From Paragemmobacter amnigenus (GTDB lineage: Bacteria; Pseudomonadota; Alphaproteobacteria; Rhodobacterales; Rhodobacteraceae), in the NCBI RefSeq assembly GCF_009908265.2, contig NZ_JAAATX020000002.1, positions 1 through 64,000 of the forward strand: a DNA stretch of 64,000 bases, in the 5' to 3' direction. A program made the position numbers and the translations under genes. This document shows positions 50,897 to 61,777 of the stretch, in pieces (the stretch's first letter is position 1; each line of letters opens with the position of its first letter). A model generated the notes under the pieces. That model searched no databases and was not told where the DNA came from. It saw only the letters and a program-made list of their open reading frames with translations.

Positions 50897-50993
50897 TCCC
50901 CACCCCCGCCGCCGCGACCTTTTCCCCGTTTCCATCCCCCCATGACCCCGCTATAGGACGCACGGTTTCACCGGACCGAAAAGGACAGTCCCG

Positions 50994-52286
<1,293 letters not shown>

Positions 52287-52298
52287 CGAAAGGCCCCC

Positions 52299-52532
52299 AT
52301 GACGCTTGGCTACAAGACCCGCCGCCGCCTGTCGCTCCTGATCCTGCTGGTCGGGCTGCCGCTTTACATCGTGGTGGCGGTCAATGTGGTGGGCCTCTTC
52401 GACCGCCCGCCGATCTGGCTGGAGCTTCTGGTCTATGTGGGCCTCGGCATCCTCTGGGCGCTGCCTTTCAAGGCGGTGTTCAAGGGTGTGGGACAGGCCG
52501 ACCCCGACGCGCCGGACCGGAACGACGACTGA
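52299..52532 (+). CDS. DUF2842 family membrane protein
   Basis: A 77-residue protein with two hydrophobic helices (LSLLILLVGLPLYIVVAVNV and IWLELLVYVGLGILWALPFK), basic N-terminus GYKTRRR and an acidic C-terminus. DUF2842 is small, alphaproteobacterial and of unknown function. It lies 12 bases downstream of purA, as in related genomes, and shares its terminator. Confidence 0.9.
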   Translation: MTLGYKTRRRLSLLILLVGLPLYIVVAVNVVGLFDRPPIWLELLVYVGLGILWALPFKAVFKGVGQADPDAPDRNDD

Positions 52533-52543
52533 CGCGCAGACAG

Positions 52544-52574
52544 AAAAAGGCGGACCCGCAAAGGTCCGCCTTTT
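52544..52574. terminator. Bidirectional terminator
   Basis: AAAAAGGCGGACC, loop CGCAAA, GGTCCGCCTTTT. The arms carry A and T runs, so it can end transcription from both sides. It ends the purA operon and the convergent 763-residue gene. Confidence 0.92.
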
Positions 52575-52619
52575 CCCTGGGGCCCGAGTGGCAGCTCCCG
52601 GCCCGCGATCCCTTTGCGC

Positions 52620-54911
52620 CTATCCGGCGATCTTGCGCGCCTCGGCCAGATAGGCCGATCCGTCCGACAGGGTGAACAGGCCGCGCCGCACCTTGGCGAT
52701 GCGCCCGTCGCGCAGCAAGGTGCCAAAGCTGCGAAGCCCGTCCTCGCGTTGCAGCGTGCCGCCCGGCATCACGGCACTCACGCGGCGCATCAGTTGTGGA
52801 CGGCTGAACTGCGGCAGGCCCTCGACACCCGCCAGATAGGCCGCCGATGCCTCCAGCACCTCTTCCAGCGACTGCGCGCCCACCTTTTCGACAAATTCGG
52901 CAAAGCCTTGCGGCACGGCGGCGACATCCGCCGCCCCCGTCTGATCGTCCTCGTCCTCTTCCTCTTCCATGGCAAGCTGGGCAATCTCGCCCGCAGCGCG
53001 CAGTCCGCCCATGGCCGCCGTCACGCGGCGCGGGCGGATCGGGCCGGCCGCGGCAGAGGGCTGGGCCGTGGGAAGGGCGCGCGGCCGGTCGATCCGCTGC
53101 TCGGACACCAGAACCAGCGGGGCAGGGCGGTCGCCCGACGGTGCCGCGGTCGTCGCGCCACGACCCGGCAGGGCGGATTTCACCACCCGCGCCAGATCGT
53201 CGCGATAGCGCGCCAGCCGCGACACCGTCGCCGTATCATTCGCGGCCTCGCCCGTCACCTTGCGCTCGGCCACGGTCGCGGCGACGGCGGCCTTCAGATG
53301 GGCAATCGCCGACTGGCGGCGCTTGATGTCGCTGCCCTCCATTTCGGTATCGGTCTGCTGCATCAGCCGACCCAGCGCCTCGTCCGCCGACGGCCCGTCA
53401 AAGCCCCGTCGCGATTCCTGCTGGATCACAAGGCGCGAAACCTCGTCGGGCGTATCCGCCACGATATCCTGATCATTCGCGCGCAGTGCGGCCAACTCGC
53501 GCTGCAACTCCGCCTCGTCCTCGGCCGAAAGCAGGGCTTCGATGCCGGCGGCTGCGGTCTCCTCGGCCACAACGGGCGCGGCCTTGGCGGGTGCAGGCTC
53601 GTCCTCCACCTCGGCAAAGATCGACAGGGGCGCGGCTTCGGCCTCCGGATCGGGTTCGCCACGGCGGATGCGGATCACCCGCGCCCGCGCCCGCTGCGCC
53701 TTTTCCACCGCACCGGGGCGGGTTTCCGTCGCGACCGATGTCTCGCCGGCGTCGATGGCGGGGATTTCGTCCGCCGCGTCCGGAACCGTCTCTCCGGCGG
53801 GGGGATGGGCAAGACCCTCGATCACCCCGGCGGGCACAGGCTCCTCTGCATCCGCATCTTGCAGGTCATCGGCGACCGCGTCCACCTCCGCAAGCTCTGC
53901 CTGAGAGGGCGCGACAGGGGCCGCGTCCTGCGGGGCCGCCGCCATATCGTCCAGACCGCCGATCGCTGCCAGCAGCGCCGCGTCATCCTCTGCCGACCCG
54001 TCCTCGGCCACATCCGGCAGGGAAACAGGGGCAGGGGCGGCCAGCTCGGCCATGTCAGGCTCGGACGACACGCCTTCGCCCTCATCCGCCCCGATCGCCT
54101 CTTCCGCCGATGCTGCCAAAGCAGCCAGAACCGAACCGGGCAACGCGTCCGCCGCCTCGCCAAGGTCGGTCTCCTCGGGCAGGACGGGCGCGGGTCGCGC
54201 CTCTGCCGCCTCATCCGCCGCCAGCGCAAGCGCCAGATCATCGGTCAGAGCCAGCCCCTCCTCCGGCGCATCGCCGGACCATGCCTCTGGCAGATAATCC
54301 TCGTCCGCCGTCTCCGCCGCGGCAATCCCCTCTGCCGCCGTGGCGGCCGGTTCTTCCGGCCGGGTCGTGGCCACCAGATCGGAAACGTCATCCTCGACAT
54401 AATCCGGAATGGCAAAGCTCACCGCGGGCATCGTCACGGCAGGCGGCTGCACCGCAGGCTGTGCCGCCACTTCCGACCGCAGGCGCGACAGCTTTTCCGC
54501 CACCGTCTCGGCCATCGCGGCCGAAGCGGGCTGCACCGCCGGTGCTTCAGGCTGCACGACCGGCGCTGAGACCGGCGCCGCCACGGCCGCGACCGGATCG
54601 GCCGCCACCGCCGGTACCGCTGCAACCGGCACCGGCGCGGCCAAAGGCTCCGCCCCGTCCGAGGCGCGCAGCACCACGCCGTTTTCCTGTATCTTCGCCT
54701 CGACCCTGCGCTGGATCTCGCGCTCGGCGATCCGGTGCAGCATCGCGGCATCCGGTGTCGGCGGTTCGGCCCCGAAATACCGGTCCCCTGCCGCGAGGTC
54801 GCGGAAGTATTCGGCAATCGCCTTCATCGTGTTGAAGGGATCGTCGAACCCTTCAAGGGTACAGGAGAAGGTCCCGTATGAGACCGTAAGAATCTTACTC
54901 GCCCCGTTCAT
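52620..54911 (-). CDS. Conserved 763-residue protein of unknown function, largely disordered
   Basis: No function recognised. The first 80 residues look folded: LTVSYGTFSCTLEGFDDPFN, AIAEYFRDLAAGDRYFGAEP, HRIAEREIQRRVEAKIQE. Then about 480 residues rich in Ala/Glu/Asp/Val/Pro look disordered. The C-terminal 130 residues are folded again (FAEFVEKVGAQSLEEVLEAS, RRVSAVMPGG and AKVRRGLFTLSDGSAYL) and may be helical or winged-helix. No signal peptide or membrane segment. Start ATG 54911, weak ribosome site. Divergent from thiN. Confidence 0.85.
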   Translation of the reverse strand: MNGASKILTVSYGTFSCTLEGFDDPFNTMKAIAEYFRDLAAGDRYFGAEPPTPDAAMLHRIAEREIQRRVEAKIQENGVVLRASDGAEPLAAPVPVAAVPAVAADPVAAVAAPVSAPVVQPEAPAVQPASAAMAETVAEKLSRLRSEVAAQPAVQPPAVTMPAVSFAIPDYVEDDVSDLVATTRPEEPAATAAEGIAAAETADEDYLPEAWSGDAPEEGLALTDDLALALAADEAAEARPAPVLPEETDLGEAADALPGSVLAALAASAEEAIGADEGEGVSSEPDMAELAAPAPVSLPDVAEDGSAEDDAALLAAIGGLDDMAAAPQDAAPVAPSQAELAEVDAVADDLQDADAEEPVPAGVIEGLAHPPAGETVPDAADEIPAIDAGETSVATETRPGAVEKAQRARARVIRIRRGEPDPEAEAAPLSIFAEVEDEPAPAKAAPVVAEETAAAGIEALLSAEDEAELQRELAALRANDQDIVADTPDEVSRLVIQQESRRGFDGPSADEALGRLMQQTDTEMEGSDIKRRQSAIAHLKAAVAATVAERKVTGEAANDTATVSRLARYRDDLARVVKSALPGRGATTAAPSGDRPAPLVLVSEQRIDRPRALPTAQPSAAAGPIRPRRVTAAMGGLRAAGEIAQLAMEEEEDEDDQTGAADVAAVPQGFAEFVEKVGAQSLEEVLEASAAYLAGVEGLPQFSRPQLMRRVSAVMPGGTLQREDGLRSFGTLLRDGRIAKVRRGLFTLSDGSAYLAEARKIAG

Positions 54912-55051
54912 CGGATGCTCGCTTTGCCCAGGTTCGGTGTCCCAAACTTGCCGTTGTCCTGATCCTTTTCATGGACAGATGGGGGTAATTTGAAGGATTG
55001 ATTATGGCCCACGAACGCTCGATTTGCCTCAATTCGGAAAACAGTATCGCC

Positions 55052-55765
55052 ATGAACGCCCCCATTGTCGAATCTTCCGGTGGGGTCACGCTTGTCGGCG
55101 GCGGTCCCGTCTCGCGCGCCGAATTCCGCCTTGCCCTTGCCCGCGCCCCAAGGATTCTTGCCGCAGACGGCGGGGCGGACCGCGCCTTGGCGGCCGGATA
55201 CAGGCCCGACGCCGTGGTGGGCGATTTCGATTCGATCTCGGACATGGCGCGCGCGGCCCTTTCTGGACGTCTGTTCCCTATCGCGGAACAATTGACGACA
55301 GATTTCGACAAGGCGTTACGGTCCGTAGCCGCCCCCTTCACGCTGGCACTGGGATTCGCGGGGGCCAGAATCGATCACGGACTGGCCGTGTTCAACGCGC
55401 TCGTCCGCCATCCCGACCGGCGCTGCATCGTCATCGGCCCGCGCGACGTGGTGTTCCACGCCCCGCCACGGCTCGACCTGTCGCTGCGCGCGGGCGACCG
55501 GCTGTCGCTCTTTCCCATGGCCGCCGTGACGGGGCGCAGCACGGGGCTCGAATGGCCCATCGACGGGCTGGCCTTCGCGCCCGACGGCATGATCGGCACC
55601 TCGAACCGCGTCAGCGCCCCCCGCGTGCGGCTGGACTTCGACGGGTCGGGGATGCTCGTGATCCTGCCCCGCGCGCGGCTTGACGCGGCGCTCAGATCGC
55701 TTCTGGGGCCGGATTGGCAGCCGCCCGCCGCTTCGCCTTTGCCCCGATCCGCTCGCGGTGGATGA
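55052..55765 (+). CDS. thiN: Thiamine diphosphokinase
   Basis: Transfers pyrophosphate from ATP to thiamine, making thiamine diphosphate. The 237-residue protein has VTLVGGGPVSRAEF, ILAADGGADRALAAGYRPDA, VVGDFDSIS (metal-binding Asp) and LTTDFDKALR (Asp pair), then ARIDHGLAVFNAL and GTSNRVSAPRV at the C-terminus. ATG 55052 matches the usual start of the domain; ATG 55004 has a better ribosome site (GAAGGA) and would add 16 residues. Overlaps the convergent DMT gene by 74 bases. Confidence 0.9.
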   Translation: MNAPIVESSGGVTLVGGGPVSRAEFRLALARAPRILAADGGADRALAAGYRPDAVVGDFDSISDMARAALSGRLFPIAEQLTTDFDKALRSVAAPFTLALGFAGARIDHGLAVFNALVRHPDRRCIVIGPRDVVFHAPPRLDLSLRAGDRLSLFPMAAVTGRSTGLEWPIDGLAFAPDGMIGTSNRVSAPRVRLDFDGSGMLVILPRARLDAALRSLLGPDWQPPAASPLPRSARGG

Positions 55766-56627
55766 TGTAAAGCCCCGAGGACACGATCACCACGATCCCC
55801 GCCCATGTCATCGCGTTCGGGAAATCCCCGAAGATCAGATAGCCCAGCGCCACCGCCGCCACGATCTCCGTATAGTGCAGCGGTGCCAGCGTGGCCGAAG
55901 GCGCGAATTTCAGCGCATAGGTCATGCACATGTGGCTGACCCCCGCCCAGAACCCGACCCCGAACAGCCACAGCCAGTTCAGCCCCGCAGGCATCACCGG
56001 ATCCAACTCGCCCCAGCCCGTCCCGTCAAAGACGACCATCAGCGGCACGCAGATCACGATCCCCGCCAGCGAGGTATGAAGCTGCATCGTAACGGGATGC
56101 ATATAGGCCGCCATCGCCCGCGTCACGAGCATGTAGAAGGCAAAGAAGAACGCCGTCCCCAGCGGCCACAGCGCCACATAGCCAAAGGCCGCCAGCGACG
56201 GCTGGATCACCAGCAGCGCGCCCCCGAAACCCACCGCGCTCGCCGCGATCCGGCGCGGGCCAACCTCGTCGCCAAAAATCAGGCTGCCAAGGATCAGCAG
56301 GATGAACGGCTCCACAAAGGCGATGGCCAGTGCATCGGCAACCGGCATCACCTCGATCCCCGACACGAAGGAAAAGGTGGACAGGATCAGGAACACCGCC
56401 CGCAGGAAGACAAAGCCCAGCACCCGCGGGCTGACCGCCCATGGCAGATGCATCCACAGCACCACGGGCAGCATCAGCGCGCCCTGCACGACAAAGCGCG
56501 CAGCGGTGATCTGGCCGACGGGAATGCCATTCTCCGCCGCCAGCTTGGATGCGACATCCAGAAGCGGCGCCAGCGCGCAGAAGGCAAGCATCAAGACGAT
56601 GCCGGGGAAGGTGCGGTCCTGTGTCAT
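55692..56627 (-). CDS. DMT/EamA family transporter
   Basis: A 311-residue inner-membrane protein with about ten helices in two EamA repeats. Conserved features are FPGIVLMLAFCALAPLLDVA, AADALAIAFVEPFILLILGS-like (VADALAIAFVEPFILLILGS) and ATLAPLHYTEIVAAVALGYL. It probably exports a metabolite; substrate unknown. Convergent with thiN, overlapping it by 74 bases. The C-terminus is a short basic tail. Confidence 0.88.
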   Translation of the reverse strand: MTQDRTFPGIVLMLAFCALAPLLDVASKLAAENGIPVGQITAARFVVQGALMLPVVLWMHLPWAVSPRVLGFVFLRAVFLILSTFSFVSGIEVMPVADALAIAFVEPFILLILGSLIFGDEVGPRRIAASAVGFGGALLVIQPSLAAFGYVALWPLGTAFFFAFYMLVTRAMAAYMHPVTMQLHTSLAGIVICVPLMVVFDGTGWGELDPVMPAGLNWLWLFGVGFWAGVSHMCMTYALKFAPSATLAPLHYTEIVAAVALGYLIFGDFPNAMTWAGIVVIVSSGLYIIHRERIGAKAKRRAAANPAPEAI

Positions 56628-56676
56628 GCCACCGGCCTAGCCGCCCGTCCCCCGCCCGTCCATCCCGAAACCGACA

Positions 56677-58056
56677 TCAGCAGTTCGGCACGTTCACGGC
56701 CAATCCGCCAAGGCTGGTTTCCTTGTATTTCTCGTGCATGTCGCGGCCCGTCTGGCGCATCGTCTCGATGCAGACATCCAGACTGACCAGATGGATGCCA
56801 TCCCCGCGCAGCGCCAGCGATGCCGCCGACACCGCCTTGATCGCGCCCAGACCGTTCCTTTCGATGCAGGGCACCTGCACCAGACCCTTCACCGGATCGC
56901 AGGTCATGCCCAGATGGTGCTCCAGCGCGATTTCCGCCGCATTCTCCACCTGCTCGGGCGTGCCGCCCAGCACGGCACACAGCCCCGCCGCCGCCATCGC
57001 CGCGGCAGACCCGACCTCTGCCTGACAGCCGCATTCCGCGCCCGAGATGCTGGCATTGTGCTTGACCAGACCGCCAATCGCCGCCGCCGTCAGCAGGAAC
57101 TCCCCCACACGGCTGGACGACGCCCCCGGCACATGGTCCAGCCAATAGCGGATCACCGCAGGCACCACGCCTGCCGCGCCATTGGTGGGCGCGGTCACGA
57201 CCTGCCCGCCCGCCGCGTTCTCCTCGTTCACCGCCATGGCATAAAGCGACATCCAGTCGTTGATCGTATGCGGCGGCGTCATGTTCAGCCCGCGCTCGGC
57301 CATCAGCGCGTCATGGATGCCCTTGGCGCGGCGGCGCACCTTCAACCCGCCGGGCAGGATGCCTTCGCCCGCCATCCCGCGCGTGATGCAGTCGTTCATC
57401 ACCTGCCAGATCCGCTCCATCCCGCGGTCCAGATCGGTGGCAGAGCGGAACTTCAACTCGTTCGCCCGCTTCATCGCGGCAATCGACAGACCCGACGCCT
57501 TGGCCATGGCCAGCATCTCGTCGGCCTTTTCAAACGGATAGGGCACATCCGCCCGCGCCTTGGCCTTGGACCCGCCCGCCTCGGCCAATTCCCCTGCGGT
57601 CAGAACGAAGCCCCCGCCGATGGAATAATAGGTCTCTTCCATGATCACGTCGCCCTGCGCGTCCGTGGCCTTCAGGATCATCCCGTTGGCATGGCCCGCC
57701 AGCGCGGGGCCATAGTCGAAGACCAGATCCTTGCCCGGATCAAAGACCAATTCGCCCATCCCCGGCACGTTGATCACCTTGCGCGCCTTGATATCGGCCA
57801 GGGTCGCCTCGGCCTTTGCCGCGTCATAGGTCGCAGGCTCGAACCCCGCCAGACCAAGGATCGTCGCGCGGTCCGTCGCATGTCCCACGCCCGTGAAGGC
57901 AAGCGAGCCATGCAGCGACGCCCGCAGCCCGTGGAAATGGAAGGGCGAGGCGCGCATCTTCTCCAGAAACCGCGCCCCGGCCACCATCGGGCCCATTGTG
58001 TGGCTCGATGACGGGCCGACGCCCACCTTGAACATGTCGAAGACCGACAGAAACAT
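56677..58056 (-). CDS. sdaA: L-serine ammonia-lyase
   Basis: Deaminates L-serine to pyruvate with a 4Fe-4S cluster. The 459-residue single-chain enzyme begins [20 protein letters not shown], and has the cluster cysteines in [20 protein letters not shown] and [18 protein letters not shown]. Serine-binding [15 protein letters not shown] is present. ATG 58056 follows GGAGGG; the in-frame upstream extension overlaps the next gene and is rejected. The transferase gene ends 2 bases before, so the two are co-transcribed. Confidence 0.95.
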   Translation of the reverse strand: MFLSVFDMFKVGVGPSSSHTMGPMVAGARFLEKMRASPFHFHGLRASLHGSLAFTGVGHATDRATILGLAGFEPATYDAAKAEATLADIKARKVINVPGMGELVFDPGKDLVFDYGPALAGHANGMILKATDAQGDVIMEETYYSIGGGFVLTAGELAEAGGSKAKARADVPYPFEKADEMLAMAKASGLSIAAMKRANELKFRSATDLDRGMERIWQVMNDCITRGMAGEGILPGGLKVRRRAKGIHDALMAERGLNMTPPHTINDWMSLYAMAVNEENAAGGQVVTAPTNGAAGVVPAVIRYWLDHVPGASSSRVGEFLLTAAAIGGLVKHNASISGAECGCQAEVGSAAAMAAAGLCAVLGGTPEQVENAAEIALEHHLGMTCDPVKGLVQVPCIERNGLGAIKAVSAASLALRGDGIHLVSLDVCIETMRQTGRDMHEKYKETSLGGLAVNVPNC

Positions 58057-58058
58057 CC

Positions 58059-58718
58059 CTAACCCTCCGGATCGGTGAAGAACCGCCCCGACAGCCCGTT
58101 GGCTGCGGCGGCCCTGATTGCGGCAGGCCGCGCCTCGCAGGCGGCGGCGATGGCATGGAGCGCAGGGAAGTCCTGCGCGGAAATGGCAAGATCGGCCGCC
58201 CAAGGGAAGGCCCGCATCCAGCGCAGGAGCATGGAAATGTATATCCCCAGCACCCCCGGCTGTGCGGGGTCCAGCCAGCGCGGGCGGGTTCCGGCCACTG
58301 CCTCCAGCGCGGCCAGTCGCTCCACCAGCCGCGCGCGGGCGACCCCGGCCACGATGCGGGCATGCTCCTCGCTGACGCGATAGGGATGGATCAGATCCAT
58401 CACCACCGGATGCAGCCCGTTGTTGACGAAGACGAACCACGACAGGAAGGCCGCGCGGTCGCTTGCCCCCTGCGACGGCGCCAGCCCGTGCCGCTCGCCC
58501 AGATACAGAAGGATCGCCCCCGTCTCGAACATCGGGCCGTCCGGCGTGTCCAGCGCGGGCACCAGCCCCATCGGATGGCGCGCGACATGGTCAGGGGATT
58601 TCAGCGCGCCCGAGTCAGGGTCCAGAAAGACCGCCTCATAGGCCACGCCCGCTTCCTCCAGCGCCACATGGGCGGCCAGATTCGCGAAATCCTGAACTCC
58701 ATACAACCGGTACGCCAT
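58059..58718 (-). CDS. Glutathione S-transferase family protein
   Basis: A 219-residue thioredoxin-fold plus helical-domain protein. The N-terminal domain is YRLYGVQDFANLAAHVALEE, with VPALDTPDGPMFETGAILLY (cis-Pro and the Glu/Thr glutathione contacts). The C-terminal domain is all helical. No clear catalytic Ser or Cys at the usual place is obvious. First gene of the pair with sdaA; a weak promoter region lies in 58719-58901, shared with the divergent EF-hand gene. Confidence 0.85.
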   Translation of the reverse strand: MAYRLYGVQDFANLAAHVALEEAGVAYEAVFLDPDSGALKSPDHVARHPMGLVPALDTPDGPMFETGAILLYLGERHGLAPSQGASDRAAFLSWFVFVNNGLHPVVMDLIHPYRVSEEHARIVAGVARARLVERLAALEAVAGTRPRWLDPAQPGVLGIYISMLLRWMRAFPWAADLAISAQDFPALHAIAAACEARPAAIRAAAANGLSGRFFTDPEG

Positions 58719-58901
58719 GATAATTCCCGCGCCTCCCTGCGCCGCGACAAGATGCGACGCCACAATATGGTGCGTGGTGCGGAAAGCGACAGTCTTGCGA
58801 CCTATTCCGCACGAAGGACCGCTTTGCCCCCGCGCGCGTTCACCTTGCGTTAACCCGATGCGCGCACCCTCCGCGCAGACCCCTCCAGAACGGAGCCGCC
58901 G

Positions 58902-59465
58902 ATGATCCGCCCCCTGCTTGCCCTATTCCTCCTCCTCCCCGCCCTGCCCGCCACTGCCCAGCAGGCCGATGTGCAGACCGCCCTTGCCACCCTGCCGCCG
59001 GATGTGGCCGAACGCATCGCCGCCCGCCCCGACCGCTTTGCCGATACTGCGATCGACCTCATCCACGGCCATGGCACGGGCGGGGCCATAGACGCGGCGG
59101 GGATCGACCGCGCCCTCGCTCTCGACCGCGCCTTCTTCCGCACCCGCGCGCTGCGGTCCTTCCACGAATCCGACCTTGACGCCGACGGTGCCGTCGCCCT
59201 GCCCGAAATCACCGCCCGCGCCGCCACCCTGACACCCCCCGCCCGCGCCCGCCTGCTGCGCGACCGCGACGCCGCCGACACGGATGCCGACGGCACCCTG
59301 ACGCCCGACGAACTCCGCGCCCATGCCACCGCCGAAGCCGCCCGCGCCACCCGCCCCGAGGACGAGGCGCTCCTGCGCGCCATCCTTGCCTTCGACGGCG
59401 ATGGCGACGGGCGGGTCACCGCGGCGGAAATCCGGCAGGCCACCGACGCCCTTTCACAGGGCTGA
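58902..59465 (+). CDS. Secreted EF-hand protein
   Basis: A 187-residue protein with a signal peptide (MIRPLLALFLLLPALPATAQ). Three EF-hand loops are seen: DLDADGAVALPE (91-102), DTDADGTLTPDE (126-137) and DGDGDGRVTAAE (165-176), each with Asp at positions 1, 3, 5 and Glu at 12. It should bind calcium in the periplasm. No catalytic domain. GC-rich and typical of the genome. rpiA follows about 95 bases later. Confidence 0.88.
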   Translation: MIRPLLALFLLLPALPATAQQADVQTALATLPPDVAERIAARPDRFADTAIDLIHGHGTGGAIDAAGIDRALALDRAFFRTRALRSFHESDLDADGAVALPEITARAATLTPPARARLLRDRDAADTDADGTLTPDELRAHATAEAARATRPEDEALLRAILAFDGDGDGRVTAAEIRQATDALSQG

Positions 59466-59559
59466 CCGCGGCGCGGCAGCGGGGCAGGGCGGCAATTCGC
59501 CCTTACACCACCCGCCCGCTTTGCCTATAAGCATGGGCACGACCGCGAAGGAGTTGCCC

Positions 59560-60345
59560 ATGCCCGCCGAACTTTCCCCCATCGACAAGGCAAAATTCGT
59601 CGCCGCCAAGCGCGCGACCGAATTCGTCGAGGACGGCATGAAACTGGGCCTCGGCACGGGGTCGACCGCCGCATGGATGGTGCGCTGCCTTGCCGAACGC
59701 ATCCGCGAGGAAGGGCTGAAGGTCGTGGGGGTTCCCACCTCCACCCGCACCGCCGAACTCGCCTCTTCGCTGGGCGTGCCGATCGCCTCGCTCGACGATG
59801 TCAAATGGCTTGACCTGACCATCGACGGGGCCGACGAATTCGACCCCAACCTCGCGCTCATCAAGGGCGGCGGCGCGGCGCTGTTGCAGGAAAAGATCGT
59901 CGCCACCGCCTCGGACCAGATGATCGTCATCGCCGATGCCGCCAAAGAGGTGGCCCAGCTCGGCGCCTTCCCCCTGCCCGTGGAAGTCATCCCCTTCGGC
60001 TGGCAGACCACCAAGGCCCTGATCGAGGAGACGCTGGTTTCCCTCGACGTCCTCCACCGCGACTGCACCCTTCGCATGAACGGCGACCGCCCGCTGGTGA
60101 CGGACGAGGCCAACTTCATCATCGACCTGCACCTCAAACGCATCGGCAACCCGCGCCAACTTGCACTGGTGCTGAACCAGATCCCCGGTGTGGTGGAAAA
60201 CGGGCTCTTCATCGACATCTGCGACATCGTGGTGATCGGCCATGGCGACGGCCGCGTCACCGTGCGCGACATCAATCAGGGGACCGAGGGCGAAGAACAG
60301 GTCCACTTCGCCCCGACCGACAACATCTTCGCGGATATGGAATGA
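59560..60345 (+). CDS. rpiA: Ribose-5-phosphate isomerase A
   Basis: Interconverts ribose 5-phosphate and ribulose 5-phosphate. The 261-residue protein has KLGLGTGSTAAWMV (phosphate loop), VPTSTRTAELA, LTIDGADEFDPNLALIKGGG with the catalytic Asp, and LVTDEANFIIDL. AAGGAG at about 59548 is followed by ATG 59560. It overlaps gor by 4 bases (ATGA), so the two are co-transcribed. Confidence 0.97.
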   Translation: MPAELSPIDKAKFVAAKRATEFVEDGMKLGLGTGSTAAWMVRCLAERIREEGLKVVGVPTSTRTAELASSLGVPIASLDDVKWLDLTIDGADEFDPNLALIKGGGAALLQEKIVATASDQMIVIADAAKEVAQLGAFPLPVEVIPFGWQTTKALIEETLVSLDVLHRDCTLRMNGDRPLVTDEANFIIDLHLKRIGNPRQLALVLNQIPGVVENGLFIDICDIVVIGHGDGRVTVRDINQGTEGEEQVHFAPTDNIFADME

Positions 60346-61700
60346 CGTTCGACACCGACCTTTTCGTCATCGGCGGCGGGTCCGGCGGGGTCCGCGCCGC
60401 CCGCATCGCGGCGGCCGAGGGCGGCGCGCGTGTGGCACTGGCCGAGGAAAGCCGCATGGGCGGCACCTGCGTCATCCGCGGCTGCGTGCCGAAAAAGCTG
60501 ATGGTCTTCGCCTCCGCCTTCCCCGAACTGGTCGAGGATGCCGCCGCCTATGGCTGGCGCGTGAAATCCGAAGGTTTCGACTGGCCGAAATTCCGCACCT
60601 CGCTGGAAGCGGAACTCGACCGTCTGGAAAACGCCTATCGCAACACGCTGAAATCGGCAGGCGTGACCATCCACGACGCCCGCGCCACCGTGGTGGACCC
60701 CCACACCGTCCGCCTGTCCACCGGCGAGACGGTCACGACCAAGCACATCCTCATCGCCACCGGCGGCTGGCCCTTCGTCCCCGACATCCCGGGGCGCGAG
60801 CTTGCCATCACCTCGAACGAGATCTTCCACCTCGACACCCTGCCGAAACGCGCCCTTGTTGTGGGCGGCGGCTACATCGCGTCGGAATTCGCCTGCATCC
60901 TGCACGGCCTTGGCGTGGAAACCACCCAATACTACCGCGGCGCGGCGATCCTGCGCGGCTTTGACGACGAATCCCGCGGCCATGTCGCCAATGCCATGCA
61001 GGCGCGCGGCATCGACATCCATTGCGGCACCGATGTCCTGCGTCTGGAACAGACCGCCACCGGCATCCGTGCCGTGGCGACCGACGGGACGGAACGGGAA
61101 TTCGACCTCGTCCTCTACGCCACCGGCCGCCGCCCGAATTCGGTGGGGCTGGGCCTCGAAGAACTCGGCGTCAAATTCGGCCGCAATGGCGAGATCCTCG
61201 TGGATGACTGGTCCCAGACCGCCGTCCCCTCGATCTATGCCGTGGGCGACGTGACCGACCGCGTCAACCTCACCCCCGTCGCCATCCGCGAAGGCCACGC
61301 CTTCGCCGACACCGTCTTCCGCGGCGTGCCCACGCGCTTCGACCACGACCTGATCCCCTCTGCCGTCTTCACCCAGCCCGAACTCGGCAGCGTCGGCCTG
61401 ACCGAGGAACAGGCGCGCGAGCAGGAAGAGATCGAGGTCTATTCCGCCACCTTCCGCCCGATGAAGACGCTGTTTGCAGGCCGCCCCGACCGCGTGCTGA
61501 TGAAGCTGATCGTCAGCGCCGCCACCCGCAAGGTTCTGGGCTGCCACATCGTCGCCCCCGACGCGGGCGAGCTGATCCAGCTTGCCGCCATCGCCATCCG
61601 CATGGGTGCGACCAAGGAAGACTTCGACCGCACCGTCGCCGTCCATCCCACGATGGCCGAGGAACTCGTGACGATGCGAAAGCCGACCCGAAAAGCCTGA
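60342..61700 (+). CDS. gor: Glutathione-disulfide reductase
   Basis: Reduces oxidised glutathione with NADPH. The 452-residue flavoprotein has the FAD motif VIGGGSGGVRAARIAA, the redox disulfide GGTCVIRGCVPKKL, the NADPH motif VVGGGYIASEFACIL and the C-terminal His-Glu dyad AVHPTMAEELVTM. It is coupled to rpiA; both support NADPH and pentose-phosphate flow. Confidence 0.97.
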   Translation: MTFDTDLFVIGGGSGGVRAARIAAAEGGARVALAEESRMGGTCVIRGCVPKKLMVFASAFPELVEDAAAYGWRVKSEGFDWPKFRTSLEAELDRLENAYRNTLKSAGVTIHDARATVVDPHTVRLSTGETVTTKHILIATGGWPFVPDIPGRELAITSNEIFHLDTLPKRALVVGGGYIASEFACILHGLGVETTQYYRGAAILRGFDDESRGHVANAMQARGIDIHCGTDVLRLEQTATGIRAVATDGTEREFDLVLYATGRRPNSVGLGLEELGVKFGRNGEILVDDWSQTAVPSIYAVGDVTDRVNLTPVAIREGHAFADTVFRGVPTRFDHDLIPSAVFTQPELGSVGLTEEQAREQEEIEVYSATFRPMKTLFAGRPDRVLMKLIVSAATRKVLGCHIVAPDAGELIQLAAIAIRMGATKEDFDRTVAVHPTMAEELVTMRKPTRKA

Positions 61701-61777
61701 CGCGGGGCATCGACTGCTTGAATTCGCCGCGCGCATGACCAGTTTAAAGCCGGAAGACAAGAAAAAGGGTACGATCT

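Noticed and set aside
52614-54569. 651-codon plus-strand ORF and the 449-codon ORF at 53486-54835
   Set aside because: Both are antisense to the 763-residue gene and are Arg/Gly/His- or Pro/Arg-rich shadows. The minus-strand frame has the structured ends.
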